From NCBI RefSeq assembly GCF_900091435.1, contig NZ_FMCS01000001.1, forward strand, positions 310,001-374,000: a stretch of DNA of 64,000 nt, given 5' to 3'. Each line of letters opens with the position of its first letter. Position 1 is the stretch's first letter. This DNA comes from Micromonospora chaiyaphumensis (GTDB lineage Bacteria > Actinomycetota > Actinomycetes > Mycobacteriales > Micromonosporaceae). Both the position numbers and the translations under genes were made by a program. The notes beneath the pieces were generated by a model. It was not told the DNA's origin. It made no database searches and saw only the letters and a program-made list of their open reading frames with translations. This document shows positions 33,658 to 43,723 of the stretch, piece by piece.

Positions 33658-34608
33658 TCACTCGGCCGGTCGCCGCCCGTCCCCGTCGGCGGCGGCCGCC
33701 GCGACGTTCTCGGTGACCGGCCCCAGCACCGGCCCCACCGGTGTGGCCTGCTCCGTCGGGCCCGGCCCGGCCTGCCCGGCCTGCTCCGCCGGGCCAGGCC
33801 CGGCCTGCCCGGCCTGTCCTGCCGGGACCGCCGGCCCGCGGCCCCCGCCGGCGAGCCGGTCGAAGAAGCTCAGCAGCTCCACGGGGAACGGCATGACCAG
33901 GGTGCTGTTCTTCTCGGCGGCCACGTCCACCACGGTCTGGAGCAGCCGGAGCTGGTACGCCCCCGGCGTGTTGGCCATCGCCCGCGAGGCGTCGGCGAGC
34001 CGGCGGGACGCCTGGAACTCGCCGTCCGCCGCGATGACCCGGGCCCGGCGCTCCCGCTCCGCCTCGGCCTGCCGGGACATCGACCGCTTCATCCCCTCGG
34101 GCAGCGACACGTCCTTGACCTCCACCCGCTCGATGAGCAGGCCCCACGGCTTCTCGGTGGGCGCGTCGATGACCGACTTGAGCTCGGCGTTGATCCGGTC
34201 CCGGTCGCGCAGCAGGGTGTCCAGGTCGGCCTTGCCGATCACCGACCGCAGCGCGGTCTGCGCGACCTGGAGCACCGCCGACGGGTAGTCGCGGACGTTG
34301 ACCAGCACCTTCACGGGGTCGACCACCCGGTAGTAGACGACCGCGTCGACGGTGAGCGTCACGTTGTCCCGGGTGATCACGCCCTGCGCGGGCACCCCGA
34401 TCACCGTGGTCTGCATGCTCACCCGCACCATGCGGTCGGCGACCGGGATGATGAGCTGGAAGCCGGGCTGCCGGATGCGCTCCAGCACCCGGCCGAAGCG
34501 GAACACCACGCCGCGCTGGTACTGCTGCACGAGCCGGATGCTCAGCGAGGCCACGAGCACCGCGAGCACGACGACGATGACCAGCACGACGACGACGGCG
34601 GCTGCCAT
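33658..34608 (-). CDS. Slipin, SPFH/band 7 membrane protein
   Basis: A 316-residue stomatin-like protein: N-terminal membrane hairpin (AAAVVVVLVIVVVLAVLVAS), SPFH domain at about 25-200 (QQYQRGVVFRFGRVLERIRQ, then PGFQLIIPVADRM) and a coiled-coil part (RQAEAERERRARVIAADGEF). Such proteins scaffold membrane microdomains. The C-terminal tail has Gly/Gln/Pro repeats. ATG 34608 has GAGGGGGACC upstream. Confidence 0.87.
   Translation of the reverse strand: MAAAVVVVLVIVVVLAVLVASLSIRLVQQYQRGVVFRFGRVLERIRQPGFQLIIPVADRMVRVSMQTTVIGVPAQGVITRDNVTLTVDAVVYYRVVDPVKVLVNVRDYPSAVLQVAQTALRSVIGKADLDTLLRDRDRINAELKSVIDAPTEKPWGLLIERVEVKDVSLPEGMKRSMSRQAEAERERRARVIAADGEFQASRRLADASRAMANTPGAYQLRLLQTVVDVAAEKNSTLVMPFPVELLSFFDRLAGGGRGPAVPAGQAGQAGPGPAEQAGQAGPGPTEQATPVGPVLGPVTENVAAAAADGDGRRPAE
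33751..33816. repeat. 33-bp tandem repeat in the slipin tail
   Basis: Two 33-base units, 33751-33783 and 33784-33816, differ at two positions, with a partial third copy after them. The repeat keeps the reading frame and encodes Gln-Ala-Gly/Gly-Pro units. Confidence 0.75.
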
Positions 34609-34767
34609 GGTCCCCCTCGATCCCGGAGGCGCCCGCCTCCCGGCCGCGCGCGTACCCACTCCCCCGCACTTCACGCCTCCGATGCCCGCGCACCGGTCCT
34701 TGGCCGATCTTGGCGAGTTACCGTCAGCAGCGAACGGAGACTCACCACGATCCGGGAGACCGGGCGT

Positions 34768-36552
34768 TCAGAAGCGGCGGGCGGTCGGGATGCCGCGGGG
34801 TGGGGGCTCGCGCAGCAGCCAGACCGGGTTGCTCGCGCCGATGATCTCGCCGTCGCGCCCCCGGACCTGGGTCCGCAGGTAGGCTCCCGCACCGGGAGAG
34901 GCGCGCAGGTCGTGCCACCCCTGACGGAGCTGCCGCCACGGGACCTGTCCGATCCGGATCGCCGGGGTCGGGTCGGCGACGCCGGCCCGGTCGACCGTGC
35001 CGGTGACCACCTCCAGGGTCGCGCCGGCCGGCAGGTCGGTGGCCCGCAGCCGCACGGTCAGGTCGGCCGCGTCGGTGGTCACCACGGCGCCCATGGCGCT
35101 GCGGCCGCCGATTTCCAGGTCGAGGGCGCCCCGGTAGCGGGCCAGGTCGGTGAACCAGGCCTGCCCGGCACGCAGCGCCGTCACCAGGTCGTCGCGACCG
35201 GTGGAGGCCGCCCAGACGTACGTGACGTGCCGGTCCCGCCCGGCCCGCCAGTCGGTGCCGTCGTGGTCGTCGGTCACCCCGACGGCCGTCACCGGGATCG
35301 CGTTGCGGGCCGCCACGTCGTACGCCCAGAGGTGGTCGTCGACCGGGTTGCGACCGATCTCGATCAGGTCGGCGCCGAGGGCGTGCCGCTCCACGAGCAG
35401 GCGGGCGAGGGACTCGCGCCGTTCCACGTCGAGCGGGTGGTTCCAGCAGACCACCCCGCCGTGGCCGTGCAGGAACTCCACCATCCGCTCGGTCGCCCCG
35501 GCGTCGTTGTCCCGGTACGGCGGGGACGGGAAGGGCGGCAGCGTCTGGTCGCCGCCGAACCAGTTGAGGTGCCGGACCATCGACACCTCGTAGGCGCGGT
35601 GGTGGGTGACCTCGGGGTACGCCCCGGCGTAGTCGCGCAGCACCTCGGCGCGCAGCTCCTCGCCGGCCTGCCCGGCGCGCCGCGCCCGGTCGAAGACCAG
35701 CCGGTCCACCACGTACGCGCCGCCCGCCCCGGCCGCGACCTGCACCCCGAGGCGCAGCCCGCGCAGCGAGTTGTCCCCGGCGACCAGGTCCGGCCAGAGC
35801 CGCCGGACGTCGGCGAGCAGGTCGAACGTGTGCCGCCGCCAGGCGCCGGCCGGGGCGGGCAGGTCCACGGTGCCGTGCCGACCGTCGGCCCGGTGCCGGG
35901 TCTCGGCCGCCGCACCGAGGCGGTAGCGGAGCACGAGCTGGCCGGCGGGGCGGCCGGCACCGGCCGGGTGGTGGGACAGCGCGATCTCCACGAGCAGCAC
36001 GGCGTCCGAGCCGGCGGCCTCGGGCAGCACGTCGAGGTGCAGCGTGGTGTCGGAGATGTTCCCGGTGTGCGTCCAGTTCCAGGCCTTGCCGGCGTACCAG
36101 AGGGTGCCGGCACCGGCGGCGGTGAGGCGCAGCGCGCGGCCGGGGTCGTCGTCGGCGTGCGGCGCGGCCACGAAGTCGGCGCCGGAGGCGGTGAGCCGGC
36201 CCTCGGTGGACGCCGTCCAGGTCCAGGCCAGGCCGTCCTCCGGCTCGTCGGGGCCGTCGAAGTGGACGGTCCGGCGGTGGTCGTGGGCGGCCACGCGGAA
36301 GTCGTGGTCGGTCCACCAGACCACGTCGACTGCGTTGCGGCGGGCCTGGTCGAGGTGGGCGGCGTAGCTGGCGACGCCCTCGCTGAACGAGGCGTGCAGG
36401 TGCATGGCCATGCTGATCGGCCGCCGTCCGCGCCCTGGCGGTGGCGGATCGCCGGTGGCGGCCAGGCCGAGCGGCACGCCGATCCCGGCGACCGCGAGCC
36501 CACCGGCGGCGGCGAGCAGGCTCCGCCGGTCCAGCCGCGCCCGTCCACCCAT
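34768..36552 (-). CDS. Tat-exported PHP-domain metal-dependent phosphoesterase-like protein
   Basis: A 594-residue protein. The N-terminus RARLDRRSLLAAAGGLAVAG is a twin-arginine signal. PHP-type metal ligands are seen in MAMHLHASFSEG, VVWWTDHDF, VVCWNHPLD and VTDDHDG. Between the first and later motifs lies a beta-sandwich-like insertion of about 200 residues. It probably acts outside the cell on a phosphoester or related bond; the substrate is unknown. ATG 36552 has GGGAG upstream and places the twin arginines near residue 9. Confidence 0.75.
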   Translation of the reverse strand: MGGRARLDRRSLLAAAGGLAVAGIGVPLGLAATGDPPPPGRGRRPISMAMHLHASFSEGVASYAAHLDQARRNAVDVVWWTDHDFRVAAHDHRRTVHFDGPDEPEDGLAWTWTASTEGRLTASGADFVAAPHADDDPGRALRLTAAGAGTLWYAGKAWNWTHTGNISDTTLHLDVLPEAAGSDAVLLVEIALSHHPAGAGRPAGQLVLRYRLGAAAETRHRADGRHGTVDLPAPAGAWRRHTFDLLADVRRLWPDLVAGDNSLRGLRLGVQVAAGAGGAYVVDRLVFDRARRAGQAGEELRAEVLRDYAGAYPEVTHHRAYEVSMVRHLNWFGGDQTLPPFPSPPYRDNDAGATERMVEFLHGHGGVVCWNHPLDVERRESLARLLVERHALGADLIEIGRNPVDDHLWAYDVAARNAIPVTAVGVTDDHDGTDWRAGRDRHVTYVWAASTGRDDLVTALRAGQAWFTDLARYRGALDLEIGGRSAMGAVVTTDAADLTVRLRATDLPAGATLEVVTGTVDRAGVADPTPAIRIGQVPWRQLRQGWHDLRASPGAGAYLRTQVRGRDGEIIGASNPVWLLREPPPRGIPTARRF

Positions 36553-36686
36553 GCCGCTCCCCCGCTCCCGTGCCGGCCCGCGCCAGCCTACGGACCTCCG
36601 CGCCACCCCGGCATCCGGCGATCGTGCCCGGCGGGCGACGGACGGCGGAGGCGACCCCGCGTAGCGAACGGCAAAGGGCCGGAGGG

Positions 36687-37508
36687 TCAGGCGGCGTAGC
36701 GGGCGGCGAGGTCGACCACCCGGCGGGCGGCCGCCACCATGGCCCGGTCGGCGAACCGCCCGTCGGGCAGCACCACGGTGCCGGAGTCGCGTGTCTGCGC
36801 GTCGGCGACCGCGGCGAGCAGTTCCCGGGCCCGGTCCACCTCGCGGTCGCCGGGGCGGAACGCGGCGGCGATCACCGGGAGCTGGCGCGGGTGGATGGCG
36901 GCCCGGCCGAGGAAGCCGAGCCGCCGGCCGGCCGCGCAGGAGGCGGCCAGGCCGTCCAGGTCGGCCACGTCGGCGTACACCGACATGGCCGGGGGCGGCA
37001 GGGCGGCCGCGCGGGCCGCGACCACGATCCGGCCGCGGGCCCAGAGCAGGCCCTCGTCGTCGGCGACGCCCAGGTCGGAGCGGAGGTCCGCCTCGCCCAG
37101 CCCGAGCGAGGCCACCGCCGGGTGGGCGGCCGCGATGGCGTACGCGGACTCCAGGCCGACGGCCGACTCGACCAGCGGGTGCAGCGGGGCGTCGACCCGG
37201 GCGGCCACGGCGGCCACGGTCGCCGGGGACTCCACCTTGGGCAGCCGCAGCCCGGCCAGCCCGGGCCGGCCCGCGACGGCGGCCAGGTCGGCGTCGAGGT
37301 CCGGGCCGGTCAGCTCGTTGACCCGGACCTGCACGGGCAGCGGCTGCGGGTCGGCGAGGAACTCGGCGACGGCGTCCCGGGCGTACGCCTTGCGGCCGGC
37401 CACGACGGCGTCCTCCAGGTCGAGGATGACCGCGTCGGCGCCGGCGGCGACCGCCTTGGCGAACCGGTCGGGCCGGTCGCCGGGCACGTAGAGCCAGGTG
37501 AGCAGCAT
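36687..37508 (-). CDS. CoA ester lyase, HpcH/HpaI (citrate lyase beta-like)
   Basis: A 273-residue TIM-barrel lyase that cleaves beta-hydroxyacyl-CoA esters of the malyl-, citramalyl- or citryl-CoA kind with Mg2+. Visible motifs are YVPGDRPDRFAKA, VILDLEDAVV (metal/CoA site), LRLPKVESP with the conserved Glu, SLGLGEADLRSDLG with the metal-binding Asp/Glu, and GRAAIHPRQLP. The ATG shares one base with the stop of the CoA-transferase gene (TGATG). Last gene of the LacI-controlled operon; it would cleave the CoA ester formed by that transferase. Confidence 0.85.
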   Translation of the reverse strand: MLLTWLYVPGDRPDRFAKAVAAGADAVILDLEDAVVAGRKAYARDAVAEFLADPQPLPVQVRVNELTGPDLDADLAAVAGRPGLAGLRLPKVESPATVAAVAARVDAPLHPLVESAVGLESAYAIAAAHPAVASLGLGEADLRSDLGVADDEGLLWARGRIVVAARAAALPPPAMSVYADVADLDGLAASCAAGRRLGFLGRAAIHPRQLPVIAAAFRPGDREVDRARELLAAVADAQTRDSGTVVLPDGRFADRAMVAAARRVVDLAARYAA

Positions 37509-38701
37509 CAGATCACCCCGCGCTCGCGCAGCGCGGCCAGCTCGTCGGCGGTGAGGCCGAGCGCGCCGAACACCGCGTCGGTGTCCTGGCCGTGGCGGCG
37601 GCCGGCGTGCCGGATCTCCCCGGGACTGTCCGACATCCGGAACGGAACGTTCTGCATCCGCACCGCGCCCAGTTCCTCGTCGGGCACGGTGACCACGGTG
37701 CCGAGGGCCGCGTACTGCGGGTCGGCGAGGATGTCCCGCACGTCGTAGACCGGGGCCACGGCGGCCTGGGCCGCCTCGAACGCGGCGACCACCTCGTCGC
37801 GGTCCCGCTTCGCCACCCACGCGCCGACCGCCTCGTCGAGCTCGTCGGCGTGCGCGGCCCGGCCGCTGCCGGTGGCGAACCACGGCTCGTCCACCAGTTC
37901 CGGGCGGCCGACAAGCCGGACGACCCGCTCGGCGATGCTCTGCGCGCTGGTGGACACGGCCACCCACCGGCCGTCGGCGCAGCGGTAGGTGTTGCGGGGG
38001 GCGTTGTTGTTGGACCGGTTGCCCAGCCGGGGCTGGACGTAGCCGAGCTGGTCGTACCAGGTGATCTGCGGGCCGAGCATCGCCATGATCGGCTCGATGA
38101 TGGCGAGGTCGACCACCTGGCCCCGGCCGGTGAGGTCCCGGCCGCGCAGGGCCAGCATGACGGCGTACGCGGCGGCGAGCGCGGTGACCGAGTCGGCCAG
38201 CCCGAACGGCGGCAGGGTCGGCGGCCCGTCGGGCTCCCCGGTGGCCGCCGCGAACCCGCTCATCGCCTCGGCGAGGGTGCCGAACCCGGGCCGCGGCGCG
38301 TACGGGCCGATCTGCCCGAAGCCGCTGATCCGGGCCACGACCAGCCGCGGGTTGACGGCGTGCAACTCGTCCGGGCCGAGCCCCCAGCGTTCCAGGGTGC
38401 CGGGCCGGAAGTTCTCCACCAGCACGTCGGCGTCGGCGAGCAGCCGGCGCAGCAGGTCCGCGCCCTCCGGGTCGGAGAGGTTGAGCGTGACGGTCCGCTT
38501 GTTGCGGCCGAGCACCTTCCACCACAGGCCGACGCCGTCCTTGGCGGGGCCGTGACCCCGGGACGGGTCCGGCTTGGCGGGGTGCTCCACCTTGACCACC
38601 TCGGCGCCGAAGTCGCCGAGGAACGCGGCGGCCAGCGGGCCGGCGAAGAGGGTGGCCAGGTCGACGACCTTGATGCCGTGCAGCGGGGCGGTCGTGGTCA
38701 C
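37508..38701 (-). CDS. Class III CoA-transferase, CaiB/BaiF family
   Basis: A 397-residue transferase that moves CoA between carboxylic acids. N-terminal HGIKVVDLATLFAGPLAAAF and GDFGAEVVKVEHP are typical; the catalytic Asp is in PPFGLADSVTALAAAYA; the C-terminus has PVYDVRDILADPQYAA. GTG 38701 overlaps the esterase stop by GTGA. Together with the lyase downstream it matches gene pairs of dicarboxylate pathways such as itaconate/citramalate breakdown, which is inference from family pairing. Confidence 0.87.
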   Translation of the reverse strand: MTTTAPLHGIKVVDLATLFAGPLAAAFLGDFGAEVVKVEHPAKPDPSRGHGPAKDGVGLWWKVLGRNKRTVTLNLSDPEGADLLRRLLADADVLVENFRPGTLERWGLGPDELHAVNPRLVVARISGFGQIGPYAPRPGFGTLAEAMSGFAAATGEPDGPPTLPPFGLADSVTALAAAYAVMLALRGRDLTGRGQVVDLAIIEPIMAMLGPQITWYDQLGYVQPRLGNRSNNNAPRNTYRCADGRWVAVSTSAQSIAERVVRLVGRPELVDEPWFATGSGRAAHADELDEAVGAWVAKRDRDEVVAAFEAAQAAVAPVYDVRDILADPQYAALGTVVTVPDEELGAVRMQNVPFRMSDSPGEIRHAGRRHGQDTDAVFGALGLTADELAALRERGVI

Positions 38702-40848
38702 GGGGTCCCCTTCGCCGGGTCGACGGCGGCGAGGAACACGTCCCCGTTGCCGAGTGCGGGGCCGCCGGTGGGCGTTCCGGCGGTGCGGCCGCTCACCAGC
38801 AGCCGCCCGTCGGGTCCGACGGTGGCGTAGACGTTCTCCTCGCCGAACGGGTCGGCCGCGTCGTCGCGGGCGGTCCCGTACTGGGCGACGGCGACCTGCC
38901 GGCCCTTGCCGTCGAGGCGCAGGGTGAGCACGTCCGCGCCGCCGGCCGGCACGCCGAGGGTGCTGGCCGTGAAGCCGACCACCGCGACGGTGCCGTCGGC
39001 GAGGGCCAGCACGTCGGTGCCGGCGTCCGCGCCGCGCCCGCCGGTGACGGTCCGCCAGCGCTGCGCGCCCCTGGCCGTGTACGCCACGGTGAGCACGTCG
39101 CCGGCCGTGGCGCCGGTGGCCACCACCTGGCCGGCGCCGGTGACCGCGACGCCGCCGAGCAGGTCGTCGCCCGCGCCGCCGGCCACGGTGAGCCAGTCGC
39201 GGGTGCCGTCGGGGGTGAACCGGGCGAGCCAGCCGTCGGCGCCGCCGAGCGGCGTGGTCCCGGGCAGCGCGCCGGAGGTCCCACCGGCCACGTAGACGCC
39301 GTTCGCGTCGGCCGCGACCGCGTACGCCTTGTCCTCGCCGGGGCCGCCGAACTGCCGGGTCCACGCGAGGGTGCCGTCCGGGGCGATCCGGGCGAGCACG
39401 GCGTCCTTGTCGCCGGCGCTGGTCCCGCCGAACGCGCCGCTGGTGTAGCCGGCGACGTAGGCCCCGCCGTCGGGGGCGGCGGCGAGCGCGTAGAACCGGT
39501 CGGCCTTGGCGGGGTCGCCGGCCTGGGTGAGCCAGGCCCGCTGCCCGGTGGCGGTCAGCTTCGCCACGAACGCGTCGTCGGCGGGGCTGCCCGGGTGCCG
39601 GCCGTCGAGGTCGCCACGGGTGTAGCCGGCGGTGAGCACGCTCCCGTCGGGCAGCGGCACGGTTCCGTAGAGCCGGTCGTTGGCGGTGGTGCCGAACTGG
39701 CTGGTCCAGCGCACCGTGCGGTGGTCGGCGGCGAGCCGGGTGACCACGGCGTCGAGGCCGCCCGCGTGGGGCTGGCCGGCGACGGCCGCGGACGCCGCGT
39801 AGCCGAGGGTGACGTCGCCGTCGGGGTGGGCGGCGACCCCGCCGGCCCAGTCGGCGCCGGCGGTGCCGTGCAGCGGGGCGGGCAGCCCGGCGGGCGGGGT
39901 GACGCTGAGCGTGGCGGCCAGGTGCTTCAGGCCGTCGACGAACGCGGGCCGCCAGACGTCCCAGTCGTGCCCGCCGTCGAGGACGCGGAACTCGGCCGCG
40001 ACGCCGTCGGCGCGGCGGACGGTGTTGTAGAGGGTCGCGGCCTCGTAGTCGAGGTCGTGCGCGGCGTCGGCCGGGTCGGGGTTGGCCCACTCGTCGTCGC
40101 CCACGGCGATGAACATCCGCACCGGCGACTCCGGGTCGAGGCCGGGCAGCAGGGCCGGGTAGTTCAGCCGCTGGTACACCGCGTCGGAGAAGGGCTGGTC
40201 GCCGTCGCCGAACGCGCCGTACTCGCGGGCCGAGGAGTCGGCCGGCGGCAGCGGCCGGTAGACGGCGGGGCTGAGCACCAGCGCGTTGGCGAAGAGGTCC
40301 TGGTGGGCGAGGGCGTAGCGCAGCGCGCCGGCGCCGCCCATCGAGTAGCCGCCGACCAGCCGGGCGTTCCGGTGCGCGGCGGTGCGGTAGGTGGCGTCGA
40401 CGTGCGCCACGAGATCGCGGGTCAGCGCGGTCTCCACCGGCCGGCCGGGACGGTCGGCGCCGGTGTACGCGGAGTCGACGTACCAGTTGCCCCGCCCGCT
40501 CCACGGGGCGTCGGGCAGTACGGCGATCACCGGGGGCACCTCGCCGTCGGCGATGAGCCGGTCCAGGTCGCTCTTCACCCGGGTCCACGCCTGCATGGTG
40601 TCGCCGCGCCCGTGCAGCAGGTAGAGCACCGGGTACCGGGTGCCGGCGTTCGCCGCGTCGGCGTAGCCGTGCGGCAGGTAGACGGTGTAGTCGATGGCGG
40701 CGCCGAGGGCCGGCGAGGCGGCCGTGGCGGTGGTGAGGGTGCCGGACCGTTCCCTGCCGGCGACGGCGGTCTCCGGCGCGAGGCCGGCCAGCCCGACGGC
40801 GGTCAGCAGGGCGACGAGGGCGGCGCCGGGGCGCCAGGCTCTTCTCAT
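38698..40848 (-). CDS. Secreted esterase fused to an SBBP-type beta-propeller
   Basis: A 716-residue exported protein. Residues 1-30 form a Sec signal ([20 protein letters not shown], cleavage near AVA). Residues about 45-290 form an esterase-D-like alpha/beta hydrolase with [15 protein letters not shown], nucleophile Ser in [10 protein letters not shown], acid in FIAVGDDEW and His in [10 protein letters not shown]. From about 310 six or seven blades repeat the pattern '[14 protein letters not shown]...G...A....DG...W', an SBBP-type propeller. ATG 40848 has GGAGCC upstream and overlaps the previous stop. It may release an acyl or ester group outside the cell before import. Confidence 0.8.
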   Translation of the reverse strand: MRRAWRPGAALVALLTAVGLAGLAPETAVAGRERSGTLTTATAASPALGAAIDYTVYLPHGYADAANAGTRYPVLYLLHGRGDTMQAWTRVKSDLDRLIADGEVPPVIAVLPDAPWSGRGNWYVDSAYTGADRPGRPVETALTRDLVAHVDATYRTAAHRNARLVGGYSMGGAGALRYALAHQDLFANALVLSPAVYRPLPPADSSAREYGAFGDGDQPFSDAVYQRLNYPALLPGLDPESPVRMFIAVGDDEWANPDPADAAHDLDYEAATLYNTVRRADGVAAEFRVLDGGHDWDVWRPAFVDGLKHLAATLSVTPPAGLPAPLHGTAGADWAGGVAAHPDGDVTLGYAASAAVAGQPHAGGLDAVVTRLAADHRTVRWTSQFGTTANDRLYGTVPLPDGSVLTAGYTRGDLDGRHPGSPADDAFVAKLTATGQRAWLTQAGDPAKADRFYALAAAPDGGAYVAGYTSGAFGGTSAGDKDAVLARIAPDGTLAWTRQFGGPGEDKAYAVAADANGVYVAGGTSGALPGTTPLGGADGWLARFTPDGTRDWLTVAGGAGDDLLGGVAVTGAGQVVATGATAGDVLTVAYTARGAQRWRTVTGGRGADAGTDVLALADGTVAVVGFTASTLGVPAGGADVLTLRLDGKGRQVAVAQYGTARDDAADPFGEENVYATVGPDGRLLVSGRTAGTPTGGPALGNGDVFLAAVDPAKGTP

Positions 40849-42794
40849 CCGAGGGCTCCTTCGGGCAGGTCGGCGGCGCACCGGAAGCCGATCGAGGTGG
40901 AGCGGGCGAGGCCGGCGCCGGTGAGCAGCAGCTTCACCGACACGTCCGGGGGCTGCGGGCCGCCGTCGAGATACCAGTCGGAGCCCTCCGCCCGGTAGGC
41001 GCAGCCGCCCTTGAGGATGACGAACCGGGTGCGCCCGTCGGAGTGCTCGCTCTCGGTGAGGTTCCACACCAGGGGCTCCCGCCGGACCAGCAGGCCCGCC
41101 TCGGCGGCCACCTGCCACTCGTCCTCGGTGGGCAGCCGCAGCCCGGCCCAGTCGGCGTAGGCGCGGGCGTCGGCGAGGTCGACCCCGGTGACCGGCGCGT
41201 CGGCGGGACCCTGCCCGGCCGTGAACCGTTCCGGCCGCGCCGGCCGGTAGCCGGTGGCGGCGAGGAAGCGCGCGTACTCGCGGTGGGTGACCTCGTGGGT
41301 GTCGATGGCGAAGCGGCCGAGCCGGACCGGCCGGCGCAGCGTGCCGGTGTGGTGCAGGCGGGGCGGCAGCGGCTTCCACTCGTCGACGTACGGCGCCTCG
41401 CCGTAGAGGCCGGTCTCCCGGACCCGGTGCCGCACCGTCAGCTCGTGCCGCCCGCCGTCGACGGTGACCATGTCGTCGGGCAGGGCGGCCAGCGGCGACC
41501 ACGGGGTGCGGGCGCGCACGGCGGCGCGGGCCGGGAAGGACGGGTCCCCGGCCGGCGGCTCGTGCCGGGGCACCGGGGTGTCGGTGGCGACCACGGCGGC
41601 GATCGCCCCGGCGGGCAGCGGCCCGCCGACGGCCACCCGGCCGTCCTCGAGCTCGGTGACGGTCAGCTCGGCGCCGGTGACCAGGTCGACGAAGCGCCCC
41701 GGCCGGGCCTCGGTGAGCAGCCAGGGGCCGTCGTGGTCGGCGCCCCGGTTGACCACCGTCCACAGCGGCTGGTCGTGGTGGGTCCAGCGGGACGCGTACA
41801 CCTGGCCGGCGCCGGGGTGGTCGGCGAGCGGGACCCAGTCCTCGGCGCGCAACCACGCGGCGTGGCTGGCCTGCACCCGGCGCATGGCCCGCAGCACGGC
41901 CCGGTCGCGCTCGTTCCAGCCGACCCAGACGCCGAAGACGCTCTCCCAGACGAGCACGCCGCAGCCGTTGAGCCAGGCGGAGTGCAGCTCGTCGAGGTGG
42001 TCGCGGTGCCAGCGGCGGGTGTGGTGCAGGACGTGCCGGCGTTCGAACCACTTGGCCCGCAGCACGCCGGGGGTGTCCGAGTCGGCGAACCACTGCGCCC
42101 AGGACATGGCGTGGTCGGCGATCCGGGCCAGCGGCACCCGGCTCTCCCCCTCCAGGACCAGGCCGGGTCGCACCGCGTCGAGGGCCTTGCGCAGCTCGCC
42201 GGCCCCCTCCTTGAGGGTGTCCAGGAAGACCCCGTCGACGCCCAGCCGGGCGGCCAGCGCGGCCACCTCCTCCGCGTCGGCGCCGGGCTCCCGCCGCGTG
42301 CCGGTGTCCCACGGGTTGTAGTCGACGAACACCCGGACCCCGGCGTCCTGGAACGCGCGGACCACCGCGGGCAGCTCGGGAACGTCGCGGTACCAGTCGA
42401 ACTGGTTGCGCTCGTCCAGGCCGATCACCGGGTACGCGTGCCAGAGCACCACCCCGTCGAAGCCGCCGAAGTCGCGCCGCGCCGCGTCGAGGAACGCCTC
42501 GACGGTGAACTCGCCGCGGTCGTGGTCGTACAGGGTCTCGTCCCAGAGCCAGGCGAGGCAGACGCTGAAGCAGTCCCCGGCGATCTCGTCGTAGTGGTCG
42601 CCGGTGTAGCCGAGGCGGGCGCGGGCGTCGGCCCGCCACCGGGTGAGCTGCTCCCGCCAGGCCGGCCAGTCGGCGGGGTCGTCGGGGGCGGCGAAGATCT
42701 TGGCCTCGTCCAGGGTGGTCAGGTCGGCGTGCGCGCCCAGCGGGACCTCGGTGGGCCGGTCGATCGGCCGCGGCACGTACGGGTTGAAACTCAC
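40845..42794 (-). CDS. TIM-barrel glycosidase-like protein fused to a SUMF1/FGE-type domain
   Basis: A 649-residue cytoplasmic protein of unusual architecture. Residues about 30-330 look like a TIM-barrel glycoside hydrolase of the alpha-galactosidase-like clan: [31 protein letters not shown] and [14 protein letters not shown], where the Asp is at a nucleophile-like position. Residues about 430-649 form a formylglycine-generating-enzyme/SUMF1 fold ([44 protein letters not shown] at the end). The paired Cys of copper-dependent FGE is not evident, so the domain may be a binding module. GTG 42794 overlaps the ribokinase stop. Function unknown. Confidence 0.72.
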   Translation of the reverse strand: MSFNPYVPRPIDRPTEVPLGAHADLTTLDEAKIFAAPDDPADWPAWREQLTRWRADARARLGYTGDHYDEIAGDCFSVCLAWLWDETLYDHDRGEFTVEAFLDAARRDFGGFDGVVLWHAYPVIGLDERNQFDWYRDVPELPAVVRAFQDAGVRVFVDYNPWDTGTRREPGADAEEVAALAARLGVDGVFLDTLKEGAGELRKALDAVRPGLVLEGESRVPLARIADHAMSWAQWFADSDTPGVLRAKWFERRHVLHHTRRWHRDHLDELHSAWLNGCGVLVWESVFGVWVGWNERDRAVLRAMRRVQASHAAWLRAEDWVPLADHPGAGQVYASRWTHHDQPLWTVVNRGADHDGPWLLTEARPGRFVDLVTGAELTVTELEDGRVAVGGPLPAGAIAAVVATDTPVPRHEPPAGDPSFPARAAVRARTPWSPLAALPDDMVTVDGGRHELTVRHRVRETGLYGEAPYVDEWKPLPPRLHHTGTLRRPVRLGRFAIDTHEVTHREYARFLAATGYRPARPERFTAGQGPADAPVTGVDLADARAYADWAGLRLPTEDEWQVAAEAGLLVRREPLVWNLTESEHSDGRTRFVILKGGCAYRAEGSDWYLDGGPQPPDVSVKLLLTGAGLARSTSIGFRCAADLPEGALG

Positions 42795-43723
42795 TGGACC
42801 TCTCCGTAGGTGGCGGCGGCGAGCGCGTCGATGGCGGCCCGCTCGGGCAGGGCGGTGGACGCGCCGGGACGCTGGGCGCAGGCCGCGCCGGCCGCGCACG
42901 CCCAGCGCAGCACGGCGGTGGCGGTGTCGCCGGTGAGCCCGCCGCGTTCGGCCAGGGCGACCGCGAGCGCGCCGGTGAACGCGTCGCCGGCGGCCGTGGT
43001 GTCCACCGCGTCGATCGTCGGGGCCGGCACCTCGATCCGGGCGCCGTCCCGGTCGGCGTAGGCGGCGCCGCGCGCGCCGAGGGTGAGCACCACCCGGGGC
43101 ACGAGGCCGACCAGGGAGTCGAGCAGCGCGGCCGGCTCGTCGGTGAACACCCCGGCGACGACCGCCGCCTCGTGCTCGTTGACCACCAGCACGTCGACGA
43201 GGTCGAGCAGTTCGGTGGGCAGCGGGCGGGCCGGGGCGGCGTTGAGCACCACGGCGGCGCCGCCGGCGCGGGCCCAGCCGGCGGCCCGGGTGACCTCCGC
43301 GATGGGCACCTCCAGTTGCAGCAGCAGCACGCCGGCCACGGCCACCGCGTCGCGGTCGCCGTCGTCGAGGGTCAGCGCGGCGTTCGCGCCGGGGGCGACC
43401 ACGATGCAGTTCTCCGCCGCGTGGTCCACGGCGATGAGCGCGACCCCGGAGGGCCCGTCGACGGTGCGCAGGCCGGTGACCTCGACGCCGGCTACGGCCA
43501 GGTTGTCCCGCAGCAGCCCGCCGAACCCGTCGCCGCCGATCGCGCCGACGAAGGCGCAGTCCGCGCCGGCCCGGGCGGCGGCCACCGCCTGGTTTGCGCC
43601 CTTGCCGCCGGGCACCATCCGGAAGTCGTCGCCGAGCACCGTCTCGCCGGGGCGGGGCAGCTGTGGGGCGGTGACCACGAGGTCCAGGTTGGCGCTGCCG
43701 ACCACGACCACCCGGGCGCTCAC
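42791..43723 (-). CDS. rbsK: Ribokinase
   Basis: A 310-residue PfkB-family sugar kinase with ribokinase features: [11 protein letters not shown], sugar-binding [15 protein letters not shown], and [13 protein letters not shown] with the catalytic Asp and anion hole. It should convert D-ribose to ribose-5-phosphate. GTG 43723 overlaps the preceding stop (GTGA). Sitting directly after two ADP-ribosylglycohydrolase-family genes it would use ribose they release. No RbsD-type mutarotase is present. Confidence 0.88.
   Translation of the reverse strand: MSARVVVVGSANLDLVVTAPQLPRPGETVLGDDFRMVPGGKGANQAVAAARAGADCAFVGAIGGDGFGGLLRDNLAVAGVEVTGLRTVDGPSGVALIAVDHAAENCIVVAPGANAALTLDDGDRDAVAVAGVLLLQLEVPIAEVTRAAGWARAGGAAVVLNAAPARPLPTELLDLVDVLVVNEHEAAVVAGVFTDEPAALLDSLVGLVPRVVLTLGARGAAYADRDGARIEVPAPTIDAVDTTAAGDAFTGALAVALAERGGLTGDTATAVLRWACAAGAACAQRPGASTALPERAAIDALAAATYGEVQ

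Noticed and set aside
38698..42639. A 1313-residue open frame on the minus strand spanning the esterase gene and half of the next gene
   Set aside because: Only the part after ATG 40848 has esterase and propeller motifs; the first half is an Arg/Pro-rich out-of-frame translation of the barrel/SUMF1 gene.
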